The notes under the pieces are model-generated. The model searched no databases and was not told the DNA's origin. It worked only from the letters and a program-made list of their open reading frames with translations. The position numbers and the translations under genes are program-made. 47,086 nucleotides of DNA, from NCBI GenBank assembly GCA_002696645.1, contig NZSA01000065.1:36955-84040 (forward strand), in the 5' to 3' direction. This DNA is from Rhodospirillales bacterium. Lineage in GTDB: Bacteria; Pseudomonadota; Alphaproteobacteria; UBA8366; Aestuariispiraceae. Each line of letters starts with the position of its first letter. Within the stretch, counting starts at the first letter, position 1. Of the stretch, positions 18,920 through 26,975 are shown one piece after another.

Positions 18920-18938
18920 TTTAGTTCCATGAACGAAA
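18920..18938. promoter_or_regulatory. Candidate MarR/EctR operator
   Basis: Imperfect palindrome: TTTAGTTC (18920-18927), CAT, GAACGAAA (18931-18938), matching at seven of eight positions per arm. It lies 67 bases upstream of the MarR-like gene in the 268-base gap shared with ectA. The left side reads TATTTAGT (18918-18925), which as I recall is one half of the EctR1 site described in Methylotuvimicrobium (Methylomicrobium) alcaliphilum; the other half does not match. The rest of the gap is strongly A+T-rich and should contain the ectA promoter, but I see no clear -35/-10 pair. Confidence 0.4.
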
Positions 18939-19121
18939 GATATTTCAGAAAAACCTGTCGATAATCCGCTGAATTCTAAGGATCATGCGCCTCAGGAATG
19001 TTTTATTATTAAGGTTAAATAGTTGTTAATAATAAATTTTTCATAAATTAGTGCTTGATCGATCCTGAAATATAATTACTTTATAGTCTGAATTAAATTC
19101 TACCCATGACAGGAGGATATA

Positions 19122-19703
19122 ATGCCCCGCGACGGAATTTTGGGCGACAGCGTATCAGATTTGGGAAAAGGCTCTGCCGGACCAGATCGCAGCAAGCCTG
19201 AGATCACCTTTCGGGCACCCGAGGTTGAAGACGGGTCGGAAGTCTGGCGCCTGATCCAGGATATCAACGCGCTGGATGACAACTCCATGTATTGCAATCT
19301 GCTGCAATGCTCGCATTTTTCTGAAACCTGCGGGTTGGCGGAAATGGATGGCGAAATTGTCGGTTGGGTATCAGGATATCGCCCGCCATCGGATCCAGAC
19401 ACACTGTTTGTCTGGCAGGTCGCGGTTCACCCCAAGGCACGCGGTCAGGGCGTTGCAAAACGACTGATCTTGTGGGTCTTGGGCCAGCAGCAGAATCGCG
19501 ATGTGCGATTCCTGCACAGCACGATCACCGCCTCGAACAAGGCTTCCTGGGCATTGTTCACCTCTATCGCGGCAGCGTATGACGCCGACATGGACCGGGA
19601 TGCACATTTTGAAGAAGAGCTGCATTTCGATGGCGAGGCAAAGACTGAACATTTGGTACAGATCGGACCGATCCGGCATCGGCGCCTGAAGCAGGTCGCT
19701 TAA
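19122..19703 (+). CDS. ectA: L-2,4-diaminobutyrate acetyltransferase
   Basis: GNAT acetyltransferase of ectoine synthesis, making gamma-N-acetyl-diaminobutyrate from acetyl-CoA. Family features are the N-terminal ITFRAPEVEDGSEVWRLI, then NSMYCNLLQCSHFSETC (the substrate-site motif typical of EctA), and the acetyl-CoA loop VHPKARGQGVAKRLI (GNAT motif A). The 193-residue length is typical. AGGAGG lies six bases before the start. It is the first gene of ectA-ectB-ectC-ask, downstream of a long A+T-rich promoter region, consistent with osmotic control. Confidence 0.96.
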   Translation: MPRDGILGDSVSDLGKGSAGPDRSKPEITFRAPEVEDGSEVWRLIQDINALDDNSMYCNLLQCSHFSETCGLAEMDGEIVGWVSGYRPPSDPDTLFVWQVAVHPKARGQGVAKRLILWVLGQQQNRDVRFLHSTITASNKASWALFTSIAAAYDADMDRDAHFEEELHFDGEAKTEHLVQIGPIRHRRLKQVA

Positions 19704-19785
19704 GCAGCGCTGTCGCGCGCCGATCTCTCGTTGGTGCCGCCCGTGCCAATTCGCAAAAATGAAACAACTTGAATCGGAGAAGAAA

Positions 19786-21060
19786 ATGACTTCCCCGCTT
19801 ACCGCCTTTGAAACTGTTGAATCCGAAGTCCGCAGCTATTGTCGCTCCTTTCCTGTGGTGTTTGGCGGCGCCCGGAATGCGACGCTGACAACACAGGATG
19901 GTGTCGATTACACCGATTTTCTGGCTGGTTGCTCGTCCTTGAATTACGGTCATAACGACCCGGACATGCAGGCCGCGCTGATTGAGTATATCAAATCCAA
20001 TGGGGTCACCCATGGCCTGGATATGTATACCAACGCCAAGCGTGATTTCCTGGAAGCGTTCCGGGATATCATCCTGAAACCGCGTGATATGGACTATCGC
20101 CTGCAATTCACGGGCCCGACCGGTGCGAATGCGGTTGAAGCCGCGATCAAGCTGGCCCGCAAGGTAACGGGTCGCACCAATATCGTATCTTTCACCAATG
20201 GCTTCCATGGTGTGACGGCAGGGGCCTTGGCCGCGACCGGCAATGGCTATCACCGGGGCGGTAATGGTGCGCCTTTGGAGGGCGTCACCCGGATACCCTA
20301 TGATGGCTATTTGGGTGATGATATGGATACCACCCAGATCCTGGCTAAAATGCTGGAAGATCCGTCCAGTGGCGTTGATGCGCCGGCGGCTATTCTGGTG
20401 GAAACCGTCCAGGGGGAAGGCGGATTGAATGCCGCTTCCGCTGATTGGATGCGCTCCATCGCGAAACTGGCGCAGCAACACGGCGCGCTGTTGATTGTGG
20501 ATGACATTCAGGCCGGGTGCGGTCGAACGGGAACGTTCTTTTCCTTTGAGGAAATGGGTATTCAGCCCGATATCATCACGATGGCGAAATCTTTGTCGGG
20601 AATGGGCTTGCCCTTTGCGATGGTTCTGATGAAGCCGGATCATGATATCTGGGGCCCGGCAGAGCACAACGGGACCTTCCGGGGCAACAACCACGCCTTT
20701 GTCACCGCCCGCATCGCGCTGGAAAAATTCTGGAAGGACGATGCCTTCGCGACGGACATTAAGGCGAAGGGCGATGTTCTGCACAAGCGCCTGAAGGCCA
20801 TTGCAGACCAGCATGGCTGGACACTGCGCGGTCGGGGCATGTTCCGGGGCATTAATGTCGGGAACGGTGATACGGCCGCTGAGATTTGCAAGCATTGCTA
20901 TCAGAATGGCCTGATCATCGAAACATCCGGCGGCCATGATGAAGTGGTCAAGGTTCTTGCCCCGCTGACCATTCCGATGGAACAGTTTGAAGCGGGCCTG
21001 GCGATCCTTGCCAAGGCCGCTGACAGCGTGATGAGCCAGGGAAGCGCAAAGGCTGCTTGA
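19786..21060 (+). CDS. ectB: Diaminobutyrate-2-oxoglutarate transaminase
   Basis: Class III PLP aminotransferase forming L-2,4-diaminobutyrate from aspartate semialdehyde with glutamate as donor. Fold signatures are DFLAGCSSLNYGHNDPDM, the FTGPTGANAVEAAIKLARK PLP phosphate region, LLIVDDIQAGCGRTGTFF with the cofactor Asp, and TMAKSLSGMGLPFAM with the Schiff-base Lys. I chose the ATG at 19786 (424 residues) because a CGGAGAAG site precedes it; an ATG at 19759 lacks one. It is followed 43 bases later by ectC. Confidence 0.97.
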   Translation: MTSPLTAFETVESEVRSYCRSFPVVFGGARNATLTTQDGVDYTDFLAGCSSLNYGHNDPDMQAALIEYIKSNGVTHGLDMYTNAKRDFLEAFRDIILKPRDMDYRLQFTGPTGANAVEAAIKLARKVTGRTNIVSFTNGFHGVTAGALAATGNGYHRGGNGAPLEGVTRIPYDGYLGDDMDTTQILAKMLEDPSSGVDAPAAILVETVQGEGGLNAASADWMRSIAKLAQQHGALLIVDDIQAGCGRTGTFFSFEEMGIQPDIITMAKSLSGMGLPFAMVLMKPDHDIWGPAEHNGTFRGNNHAFVTARIALEKFWKDDAFATDIKAKGDVLHKRLKAIADQHGWTLRGRGMFRGINVGNGDTAAEICKHCYQNGLIIETSGGHDEVVKVLAPLTIPMEQFEAGLAILAKAADSVMSQGSAKAA

Positions 21061-21103
21061 ACAGGCTGCCGCACGCACTGAATTTAATATTTAGGAGACA
21101 GAT

Positions 21104-21502
21104 ATGATTGTTCGCAAATTACAGGATGCCGAGAAAACAGAACGCCGGGTTGCCGCTGAAGAGTGGCAAAGTGTTCGCCTGTTGCTGGCTGATGACAATA
21201 TGGGGTTCAGCTTCCACATCACGACGATTGGTGCGAATACCGAACACACATTCGAATATAAGAACCACTTTGAATCCGTCTATTGCATCTCTGGCAATGG
21301 ATCGATTGAAGATCTGGCGACCGGTCAGGTGCATGAAATCACACCCGGTGTGATGTATGCGCTGGACAAACACGACCGCCATGTTCTGCGCGGTGGCACG
21401 GAAGCCATGGTTCTGGCCTGTTGCTTCAATCCGCCGGTAACCGGTCAGGAAGTGCACCGCGCCGATGGATCCTATGCGGCGCCGGACGAGGAGGCTGCTT
21501 AA
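21104..21502 (+). CDS. ectC: L-ectoine synthase
   Basis: 132-residue cupin that cyclises acetyl-diaminobutyrate to ectoine. The family pattern is clear: [34 protein letters not shown] with the metal-site region, [20 protein letters not shown], and [27 protein letters not shown] precedes the start. It is followed by the ectoine-type aspartokinase after only three bases. ectD (hydroxyectoine) is not in the window. Confidence 0.97.
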   Translation: MIVRKLQDAEKTERRVAAEEWQSVRLLLADDNMGFSFHITTIGANTEHTFEYKNHFESVYCISGNGSIEDLATGQVHEITPGVMYALDKHDRHVLRGGTEAMVLACCFNPPVTGQEVHRADGSYAAPDEEAA

Positions 21503-21505
21503 AAA

Positions 21506-22993
21506 ATGACGGCCAAGGGCAAGTCCAGTACCAAGTCTGTTCAACAGGATACCCAACAACGGCGACATACTGTCGAAAAGCTGGGGGGGACATCGATTCG
21601 GCAAACCGATGCGATGTTAAACAATGTCCTGATCGGCAATCGGACGGGCGAAGATCTCTATAACCGGATTTTCGTCGTATCTGCCTATGCCGGGATCACA
21701 GATGCCCTGCTGGAGCATAAAAAAACCGGGGAATCCGGTGTCTATGCCTTGTATGCCGATAGTGGCAGCGACTGGGCCTGGGGCGATTCCCTGGGCGCAG
21801 CACGCACCCTGATGCTGGATATCAACGAGGAAATTTTTGGCAATGGCGCTGCACGACGCACCGCCGATGCGTTTGTAAAAGAGCGTGTTGATGGTGTACG
21901 CGACAGCCTGATTGATCTGCAACGCCTGTGCGCATCCGGCCATTTTCGTCTGCAGGATCACCTCGACACGGTTCGCGAAATGCTGGCCTCTCTGGGGGAA
22001 GCCCATTCGGCCCATAATACCGCCCTGCTGTTGCGGGAAAAAGGGATCGCAGCGCGATTTGCCGATCTGACCGGGTGGCGCGTGCAAGACCTGCCCAGTT
22101 TCGATGCGGCCATTGATGACGTGTTTGACACGATCGACCTGTCGCGGGAATTGCCCATCGCGACCGGGTATTGTCGGTGCGATGCGGAACTGGTGAAAAG
22201 CTATGACCGGGGCTATACCGAAGTCACGATGTCGCGCATTGCCGTCCGCACGAAGGCGGCGGAAGCGATCATCCATAAGGAATTTCATCTGTCTTCCGCT
22301 GATCCGAAACTGGTCGGCGAAGACAAGGTGCGCCCGATCCGCGAAACCAATTACGATGTTGCCGACCAATTGTCGAATATCGGCATGGAGGCGATCCATC
22401 CCAGCGCGGCCAAGGGGCTGCGCCAGAACGGTATTCCGCTGCGGGTGAAAAACACCTTTGAGCCGGACCAACCTGGCGCGCTGATTCAGGATTCGCAAGA
22501 GCCTGCGGAACCCGGCGTAGAAATCGTCGCGGGTCTGAAGACGGTTTATGCGTTTGAATTTTATGAACCCGATATGGTGGGGGTCAAAGGCTATGATGCC
22601 GCGATCCTGAACAGCCTGAAACGGCACCGGGTCTATATTGTGGCGAAATCATCCAACGCCAATACGATCACGCATTTCCTGCAGGGCAGCCCCAAACTGG
22701 TGCGCCGGGTGGAACGGGATCTGGCCGCGGAATTTCCAACCGCGCGCATCACGTCGCGTACAGTTTCTGTCATCACCGCCATTGGTCGTGATCTGCGCGT
22801 CCCAGGCCTTGCCGCCCGTGCCTTGATGGCCTTGAGCGATGCAGGCGTTGAACCTTTGGGCTTCAACGATCTGATGCGCAAGGTCGACCTGCAGGTGATC
22901 GTCGATCAGGCAGATTATGATACCACGATCCGAACCCTGCATGCCGCCCTGGTGGAACAGGTCGAAAAGCCCGCAATGTCTTCCGCAGCGTAG
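21506..22993 (+). CDS. ask: Ectoine-cluster aspartate kinase (Ask_Ect)
   Basis: 495-residue aspartokinase of the ectoine-specific branch, which supplies aspartyl phosphate for the pathway. The kinase domain begins VEKLGGTSI, a variant of the usual KFGGTS, and contains GYCRCDAELVKSYDRGYTEVT and the KEFHLSSADPKLVG segment. Two ACT-like regulatory segments lie at the C-terminus (about 340-480). Being dedicated to the cluster, it is expected to escape lysine/threonine feedback, by analogy with characterised Ask_Ect enzymes. It sits three bases after ectC, so all four genes form one operon. Confidence 0.93.
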   Translation: MTAKGKSSTKSVQQDTQQRRHTVEKLGGTSIRQTDAMLNNVLIGNRTGEDLYNRIFVVSAYAGITDALLEHKKTGESGVYALYADSGSDWAWGDSLGAARTLMLDINEEIFGNGAARRTADAFVKERVDGVRDSLIDLQRLCASGHFRLQDHLDTVREMLASLGEAHSAHNTALLLREKGIAARFADLTGWRVQDLPSFDAAIDDVFDTIDLSRELPIATGYCRCDAELVKSYDRGYTEVTMSRIAVRTKAAEAIIHKEFHLSSADPKLVGEDKVRPIRETNYDVADQLSNIGMEAIHPSAAKGLRQNGIPLRVKNTFEPDQPGALIQDSQEPAEPGVEIVAGLKTVYAFEFYEPDMVGVKGYDAAILNSLKRHRVYIVAKSSNANTITHFLQGSPKLVRRVERDLAAEFPTARITSRTVSVITAIGRDLRVPGLAARALMALSDAGVEPLGFNDLMRKVDLQVIVDQADYDTTIRTLHAALVEQVEKPAMSSAA

Positions 22994-23094
22994 CGGTCAC
23001 ACACGTTCTATCGGTTGGAAAATTTTAATTTTCTTTATTATCTGTCACCATTGCGTGTATTCTGAAAAAAGTTAATTATACGCAAAGCATTTGT
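22994..23094 (+). other. A+T-rich promoter region of the RusA/HEPN island
   Basis: 101 bases between ask and the RusA-like gene. A short A+T stem GAAAAT-TTTA-ATTTTC followed by TTT could end the ect transcript. Further on, TTGCGT is followed 16-17 bases later by TAATTA, a poor promoter candidate. The base composition shifts abruptly from G+C-rich to A+T-rich here. Confidence 0.3.
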
Positions 23095-23382
23095 ATGGAT
23101 ATAGATTTTCCGATAGAGGTTATCGTCCCTGGGACTCCAATTTCGCTCCAAGCCACTGGTGGACGATCAAAAAAGCAATGGAAAGACTCTATCGTTGAGG
23201 CGTTGCGCTTTGAACTTCCAAAAGACTGTTTCTTGAGTGATGAAAGATTAGATGTAACTATTTACATCTTTCCAGACGGCGAGATGGAAGCCGATCTTGA
23301 TAATGTGATAAAGCCAATTTTGGACGCAATGGTAAAAGTTGTGTATCTTGATGATAATCAAGTGGACCGAATCGTGGCTTAA
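23095..23382 (+). CDS. RusA-like endodeoxyribonuclease, cut short by an in-frame TAA
   Basis: 95-residue frame with the RusA Holliday-junction resolvase pattern: an N-terminal strand pair (FPIEVIVPGTPISLQA), then ADLDNVIKPILDAM and VVYLDDNQV. The acidic residues Asp67 and Asp69, Lys73 and Asp86/Asp87 match the spacing of RusA's catalytic Asp/Asp/Lys/Asp set. The frame ends in TAA at 23380-23382, but the same frame continues with family-like sequence to 23508 (see next entry). The intact product would have been about 137 residues. G+C is low (44 of 120 bases over 23221-23340, against 36 of 60 in a nearby ask segment), suggesting acquisition. I see no good ribosome-binding site. Confidence 0.7.
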   Translation: MDIDFPIEVIVPGTPISLQATGGRSKKQWKDSIVEALRFELPKDCFLSDERLDVTIYIFPDGEMEADLDNVIKPILDAMVKVVYLDDNQVDRIVA

Positions 23383-23508
23383 AGGTTCAATGCCGGGTTT
23401 GAGTTTCAATTGCAGGAACCTTCACCGGTGTTAAGCCATGCAGTTGGCCAGGAAAAGCCTTTGATGTATCTGCGAATTCACAACGAACCGATTAGGACCA
23501 TCGGATGA
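23383..23508 (+). pseudogene. In-frame C-terminal remainder of the RusA-like gene
   Basis: Directly after the TAA the same frame reads RFNAGFEFQLQEPSPVLSHA, then a further strand-like segment with MYLRIHNEP, and a TGA at 23506-23508. RusA-type proteins have a strand following the catalytic Asp much like this. The TGA overlaps the ATG of the next gene as ATGA, the arrangement expected if the intact gene ended here. A single base change (for example CAA to TAA) explains the break. Alternatives are a base-call error or real read-through. Confidence 0.6.
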
Positions 23509-24158
23509 GCATAACGTCAAAAAATCGGTTGCTGCTGGAGTCAAAAATTCCTGAATTGCAGCAAAATGGCTATCAGGTGTTTCTGGAACCCTCGTCAGGC
23601 ATGCTCCCGACTTTCCTGAAAGGGTATCGTCCGGATGCCATTGCAGTGCGCGATGACAAAGGTATCGTAATAGAAATCATTCGGGATGATGATGCAGATA
23701 ATTCGAAACGAATTGAGCGACTGAATGATCTGTTCAAGGATCAGACCAAATGGAAACTAAATTTGCTTTATGACAGATCCTTTAAATCCGAGCCGTCATT
23801 GCCGGCACCAAGCCGTCCAAAGTTGGAAGCACGGTTGCTACAGATAAAAAAGCTGACCCAAAACAGTCATTACGAAGCTGCATTGTTGATGTGTTGGTCC
23901 GTCTTTGAAGGACTTAGTCGTGTCTTGGTTCCAGCGCGGTTTGATCGTCCACAATCGCCCCTGCGTATTGTTAATGTTCTGTCGGAAGAAGGCCACTTAC
24001 TAAGAGAAGAAGCAGAATTCATGCGCAGAATGTCCTTGGCGCGAAATAACGTCATTCACGGCGGATTTGAATTCGCTGTATCAAAGGATGATGTAGATCA
24101 ATTTGTGTCCATTATTGAATATTTGCTTCACCCTGAACCAAACAGCTCCGTCGCCTAA
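23505..24158 (+). CDS. Nuclease-like / HEPN-like fusion protein (uncharacterised)
   Basis: 217 residues with two parts. Residues about 1-95 look like a restriction-endonuclease-type fold: GYRPDAIAVRDDKGIVIEII has an Asp (44) and a Glu (57) in the right strands, but the Lys expected two residues after the Glu is Ile59, with Arg60 next, so catalysis is doubtful. Residues about 110-210 are all-helical and contain ALLMCWSVFEGLSRVL and LARNNVIHGGF, with Arg180-x4-His185, the HEPN RNase signature. It overlaps the RusA-like frame by four bases and is equally A+T-rich. HEPN proteins are often toxins or defence effectors; that role here is inference. It could also be a non-catalytic nucleic-acid sensor. 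Confidence 0.65.
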   Translation: MSITSKNRLLLESKIPELQQNGYQVFLEPSSGMLPTFLKGYRPDAIAVRDDKGIVIEIIRDDDADNSKRIERLNDLFKDQTKWKLNLLYDRSFKSEPSLPAPSRPKLEARLLQIKKLTQNSHYEAALLMCWSVFEGLSRVLVPARFDRPQSPLRIVNVLSEEGHLLREEAEFMRRMSLARNNVIHGGFEFAVSKDDVDQFVSIIEYLLHPEPNSSVA

Positions 24159-24160
24159 TC

Positions 24161-25531
24161 CTAAACCGCATCCATGACATGTTCAGCGGCGATCAGGCCG
24201 GTCATATAGGCCCCGTGGATGGTGCCCTTATAGTCGAAAATCGTGTGTTCCCCGCAAAAGAACAGCCGGTCTTCTATAGGATCGGCAAGATCATCGCATT
24301 GGCTGGCGCGACCGCCCGGGCGGATATAGGCATAGGCCCCTAAACTATGGGGGTCTGTGGCCCAATGGGTGGATAGTACCTGGACCGGTTCTGTGACCGC
24401 ATCGCCCCAGACAGAGCGCAAGACATCCATGCCATCGGCAATCTGTTCTGCATCGGTCATCCTGTCAGCGACGGGCGCATAGGCTCCGACGCTCAAGCCC
24501 AACAGAATATTCTCATTGCTGAAAGTGCGATAGTTCAGCCAGTAATTCCACCGGCCCTTTTCTGATGTCATGATGCCGAAATACTGCGTCTCAATATCCC
24601 AGAAGGGTTCTGCGAATTTCAGGGCCAGCTTGGTGACAGTGCCAAAGGCCAAGTTATCAATATTGGACTGATGGTCATCCGGTAAGGGCGGGTCAAAGGC
24701 GACGGCCTTGGCCTTCAACACGCCCAGCGGCAGGCTGCTGACCACGTAATCCCCGTCAAAATCCCCCTTATCGGTGCTGACCGTGACACCCTCATCGCCA
24801 TAGGCGATCTGTGTCACGATGGTTGACAGTTTGATATCCAAGCCGTCGGCCAGTGGGCCCAGCAATTTGTCATAGCCTGTCGTGACCGCCACATCGGGCA
24901 GGTCGAAGGCCTTGTCGGAATTGAAATAATAGGCAGACAGGTTTTCAAGCGGCGCACCGGTGGAAAATTCTGTATAGGCGGACATCGCCCAGGCGACGCC
25001 GGGCTCATTCATCGCGCCGGGGGCAACATCATTGATGGCCTCCAGCACACTGCGCCGATCCCCGCTTTCCAGCGACTCGTCGATTTTATCCAGGATGTCT
25101 GTCCAAGAGTCATTGATGTCTTCTAGTTCTTCTTCGGATATTTCTTCCCCGGCACCATCAAAAACGACAAGGTTGTCATCGTCGGTCACGACATATTGCG
25201 ACCCCACGGCATCGGCCAATTGTTTTGCCGGATTGTCGTCTGATGGACCATGAATCCATCCTGCGCCGACTTCAAACGGTGCGCCCATGGACCAGTCCGT
25301 GCGCAAGCGCCCCCCAATATGCGGATTGGCTTCCAGCACGATCACGTCTGCGCCTTGATTTTTAAGGGTTTTGGCGGCAGTAAGACCCGCAACGCCGGCC
25401 CCGACGACGATGACCGTCTTGCCTGCCAATGCCTGTGCCCGGGCGCGGCCCATCGGGCTGGCCAGAAAGGCAGCAGAGGTAAACAGCGCGGCTTTCAGAA
25501 GTTTACGGCGATTAAATTGGAGGGTCTTCAC
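24161..25531 (-). CDS. Flavin-containing amine oxidase with Tat-like signal
   Basis: About 456 residues from the GTG at 25531, chosen because GGGAG lies upstream and it yields a compact twin-arginine-like leader (FNRRKLLKAALFTSAAFLAS) ending at ARAQA. The mature part starts with the FAD Rossmann motif VIVVGAGVAGLTAAKTL and the LEANPHIGGRLRT substrate-domain motif, and ends with the family's LFFCGEHTIFDYKGTIHGAY. It resembles polyamine/monoamine oxidases, which oxidise amines with oxygen and release peroxide; substrate is unknown. An ATG at 25588 would add 19 residues. Export of a folded, cofactor-bound enzyme fits the Tat route. It is convergent with the HEPN-like gene. Confidence 0.85.
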   Translation of the reverse strand: MKTLQFNRRKLLKAALFTSAAFLASPMGRARAQALAGKTVIVVGAGVAGLTAAKTLKNQGADVIVLEANPHIGGRLRTDWSMGAPFEVGAGWIHGPSDDNPAKQLADAVGSQYVVTDDDNLVVFDGAGEEISEEELEDINDSWTDILDKIDESLESGDRRSVLEAINDVAPGAMNEPGVAWAMSAYTEFSTGAPLENLSAYYFNSDKAFDLPDVAVTTGYDKLLGPLADGLDIKLSTIVTQIAYGDEGVTVSTDKGDFDGDYVVSSLPLGVLKAKAVAFDPPLPDDHQSNIDNLAFGTVTKLALKFAEPFWDIETQYFGIMTSEKGRWNYWLNYRTFSNENILLGLSVGAYAPVADRMTDAEQIADGMDVLRSVWGDAVTEPVQVLSTHWATDPHSLGAYAYIRPGGRASQCDDLADPIEDRLFFCGEHTIFDYKGTIHGAYMTGLIAAEHVMDAV

Positions 25532-25665
25532 AATCGGGCACTCCCTGTTTTTTTTGAATATGTTGGAAAACATAAGCCCAGTTTTCAAATTTCTCCAAGT
25601 TAATCTTCAATTGCTTTGCCGTAGCCAAACCGATACCACCCCCTCTGCAACAGGAGTGTGAGACG

Positions 25666-26604
25666 GTGGCGAAGAAAAAGCGAGGCCAGCCCATCGACGG
25701 ATGGGTTATCCTGGATAAACCAGCAGGCATGGGATCGACCGACGCGGTCTCTGCCGTGAAACGCGCGCTGGATGCGCAAAAGGCGGGTCATGGCGGCACG
25801 CTGGATCCGTTTGCCACAGGCCTGCTGCCCATCGCCCTGGGGGAGGCCACAAAGACCGTTCACTATGTCATGGATGGCCGCAAAACCTATCGCATGACCT
25901 TGCGCTTTGGGGAAGAAACCACAACGCTGGATCCAGAAGGCAGTGCTGTCGCGACCAGCGATCACCGACCCAGCGACGCAGAAATCAAAGCCGCCCTGTC
26001 TGATTTTATTGGCGATATATCGCAAACGCCGCCTGCCTATTCCGCCATTAAAATCAATGGGGAACGGGCCTATGACCTGGCCCGTGCCGGGCAGGATGTG
26101 GAGATGAAATCGCGCATCGTGCGTATCGACGCGATCCGGTTTCTGTCCCGCCCGGACGCCGATCATGTGATTTTAGAGGTTGATTGCGGCAAGGGCACCT
26201 ATATCCGATCTCTGGGTCGCGATCTTGCCCAGGCGCTGGGGACGGTGGGCAGTTTGACCGCCCTGCGGCGGCTGTCGGTCGGCCCCTTCACAGAAGCGGA
26301 TGCAATTTCGCTTGATGCGCTGGCCCAGATGGGTCATAACCCGACCGAATCAGGCAGTAAACCCTATGGTTTGCTGGCGATTGAGGCCGCGCTGGACGGT
26401 ATCCCGGCAATGGTCTTGAGTGAAGTGGAAACGGCGCGGCTGAGGAATGGCCAGTCCGTATCACTTTTCCGAAAGGTGGATTTGGCCCGCATCGCCGATT
26501 TAAAAGACGGGGATGAGGCTGTGGCGTTGTGCGGTGGAATCGCCGTGGCGCTGGTCCGATACGGGAAAGGCGAAATTCGCCCCGTTCGGGTGCTGAACCG
26601 CTGA
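25666..26604 (+). CDS. truB: tRNA pseudouridine(55) synthase
   Basis: 312-residue pseudouridine synthase that modifies U55 in the T loop. The catalytic motif GHGGTLDPFATG carries Asp47, and GWVILDKPAGMGST, YRMTLRFG and CGKGTYIRSLGRDLA are all TruB signatures. Translation starts at GTG (25666), with CAGGAG nine bases upstream; no suitable ATG is nearby. It heads the widely conserved truB-rpsO-pnp order. Confidence 0.96.
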   Translation: MAKKKRGQPIDGWVILDKPAGMGSTDAVSAVKRALDAQKAGHGGTLDPFATGLLPIALGEATKTVHYVMDGRKTYRMTLRFGEETTTLDPEGSAVATSDHRPSDAEIKAALSDFIGDISQTPPAYSAIKINGERAYDLARAGQDVEMKSRIVRIDAIRFLSRPDADHVILEVDCGKGTYIRSLGRDLAQALGTVGSLTALRRLSVGPFTEADAISLDALAQMGHNPTESGSKPYGLLAIEAALDGIPAMVLSEVETARLRNGQSVSLFRKVDLARIADLKDGDEAVALCGGIAVALVRYGKGEIRPVRVLNR

Positions 26605-26649
26605 AACGGATCTTTAACGAAACAGATACCGTGAAAAAAGGACTAAGAA

Positions 26650-26919
26650 ATGTCGATTACGCCTGAAAAGAAAGCTGAATTGATCGGGACCTATCAAGCC
26701 AAAGAAGGCGATACCGGGTCTCCTGCCGTGCAGTGCGCCGTGTTGACGGAACGGATCAACAATCTGACCGAACATTTGAAGACCCATAAAAAGGACTTCC
26801 ACTCTCGCCGTGGCCTGTTGGTTATGGTTGGGAAGCGCCGCCGGCTTCTGGACTATGTGAAGAACAAAAATGAAGGCGCGTATAAGGAGCTGATTGGTCA
26901 GCTCGGCGTGCGCCGCTAA
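26650..26919 (+). CDS. rpsO: Ribosomal protein S15 (uS15)
   Basis: 89-residue S15, a 16S rRNA-binding protein of the small subunit platform. The sequence [22 protein letters not shown], then [25 protein letters not shown], is the family signature, and the length is standard. AAGGAC lies seven bases upstream. A strong terminator follows, before pnp. Confidence 0.98.
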   Translation: MSITPEKKAELIGTYQAKEGDTGSPAVQCAVLTERINNLTEHLKTHKKDFHSRRGLLVMVGKRRRLLDYVKNKNEGAYKELIGQLGVRR

Positions 26920-26931
26920 GGCATTTTGGCT

Positions 26932-26975
26932 AAGGCGCGGTTCCCGAATGGGGCCGCGCCTTTTCGCTTTTTGGG
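26932..26975 (+). terminator. Terminator between rpsO and pnp
   Basis: Nine-base perfect stem AAGGCGCGG (26932-26940) and CCGCGCCTT (26954-26962), a 13-base loop, and a T-rich tail TTCGCTTTTT. It lies 12 bases after the rpsO stop. Confidence 0.8.

Noticed and set aside
19564-21078. 504-residue minus-strand frame over ectB
   Set aside because: Antisense shadow of ectB, which has clear PLP-aminotransferase motifs; the shadow has no recognisable domain.
21617-22627. 336-residue minus-strand frame inside the ectoine aspartokinase
   Set aside because: Antisense to a gene with clear kinase motifs; no domain or ribosome-binding site.
22994-24160. Genomic island boundaries (direct repeats or integrase) around the RusA/HEPN genes
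   Set aside because: No flanking direct repeats, tRNA or integrase seen; only the base composition is island-like.
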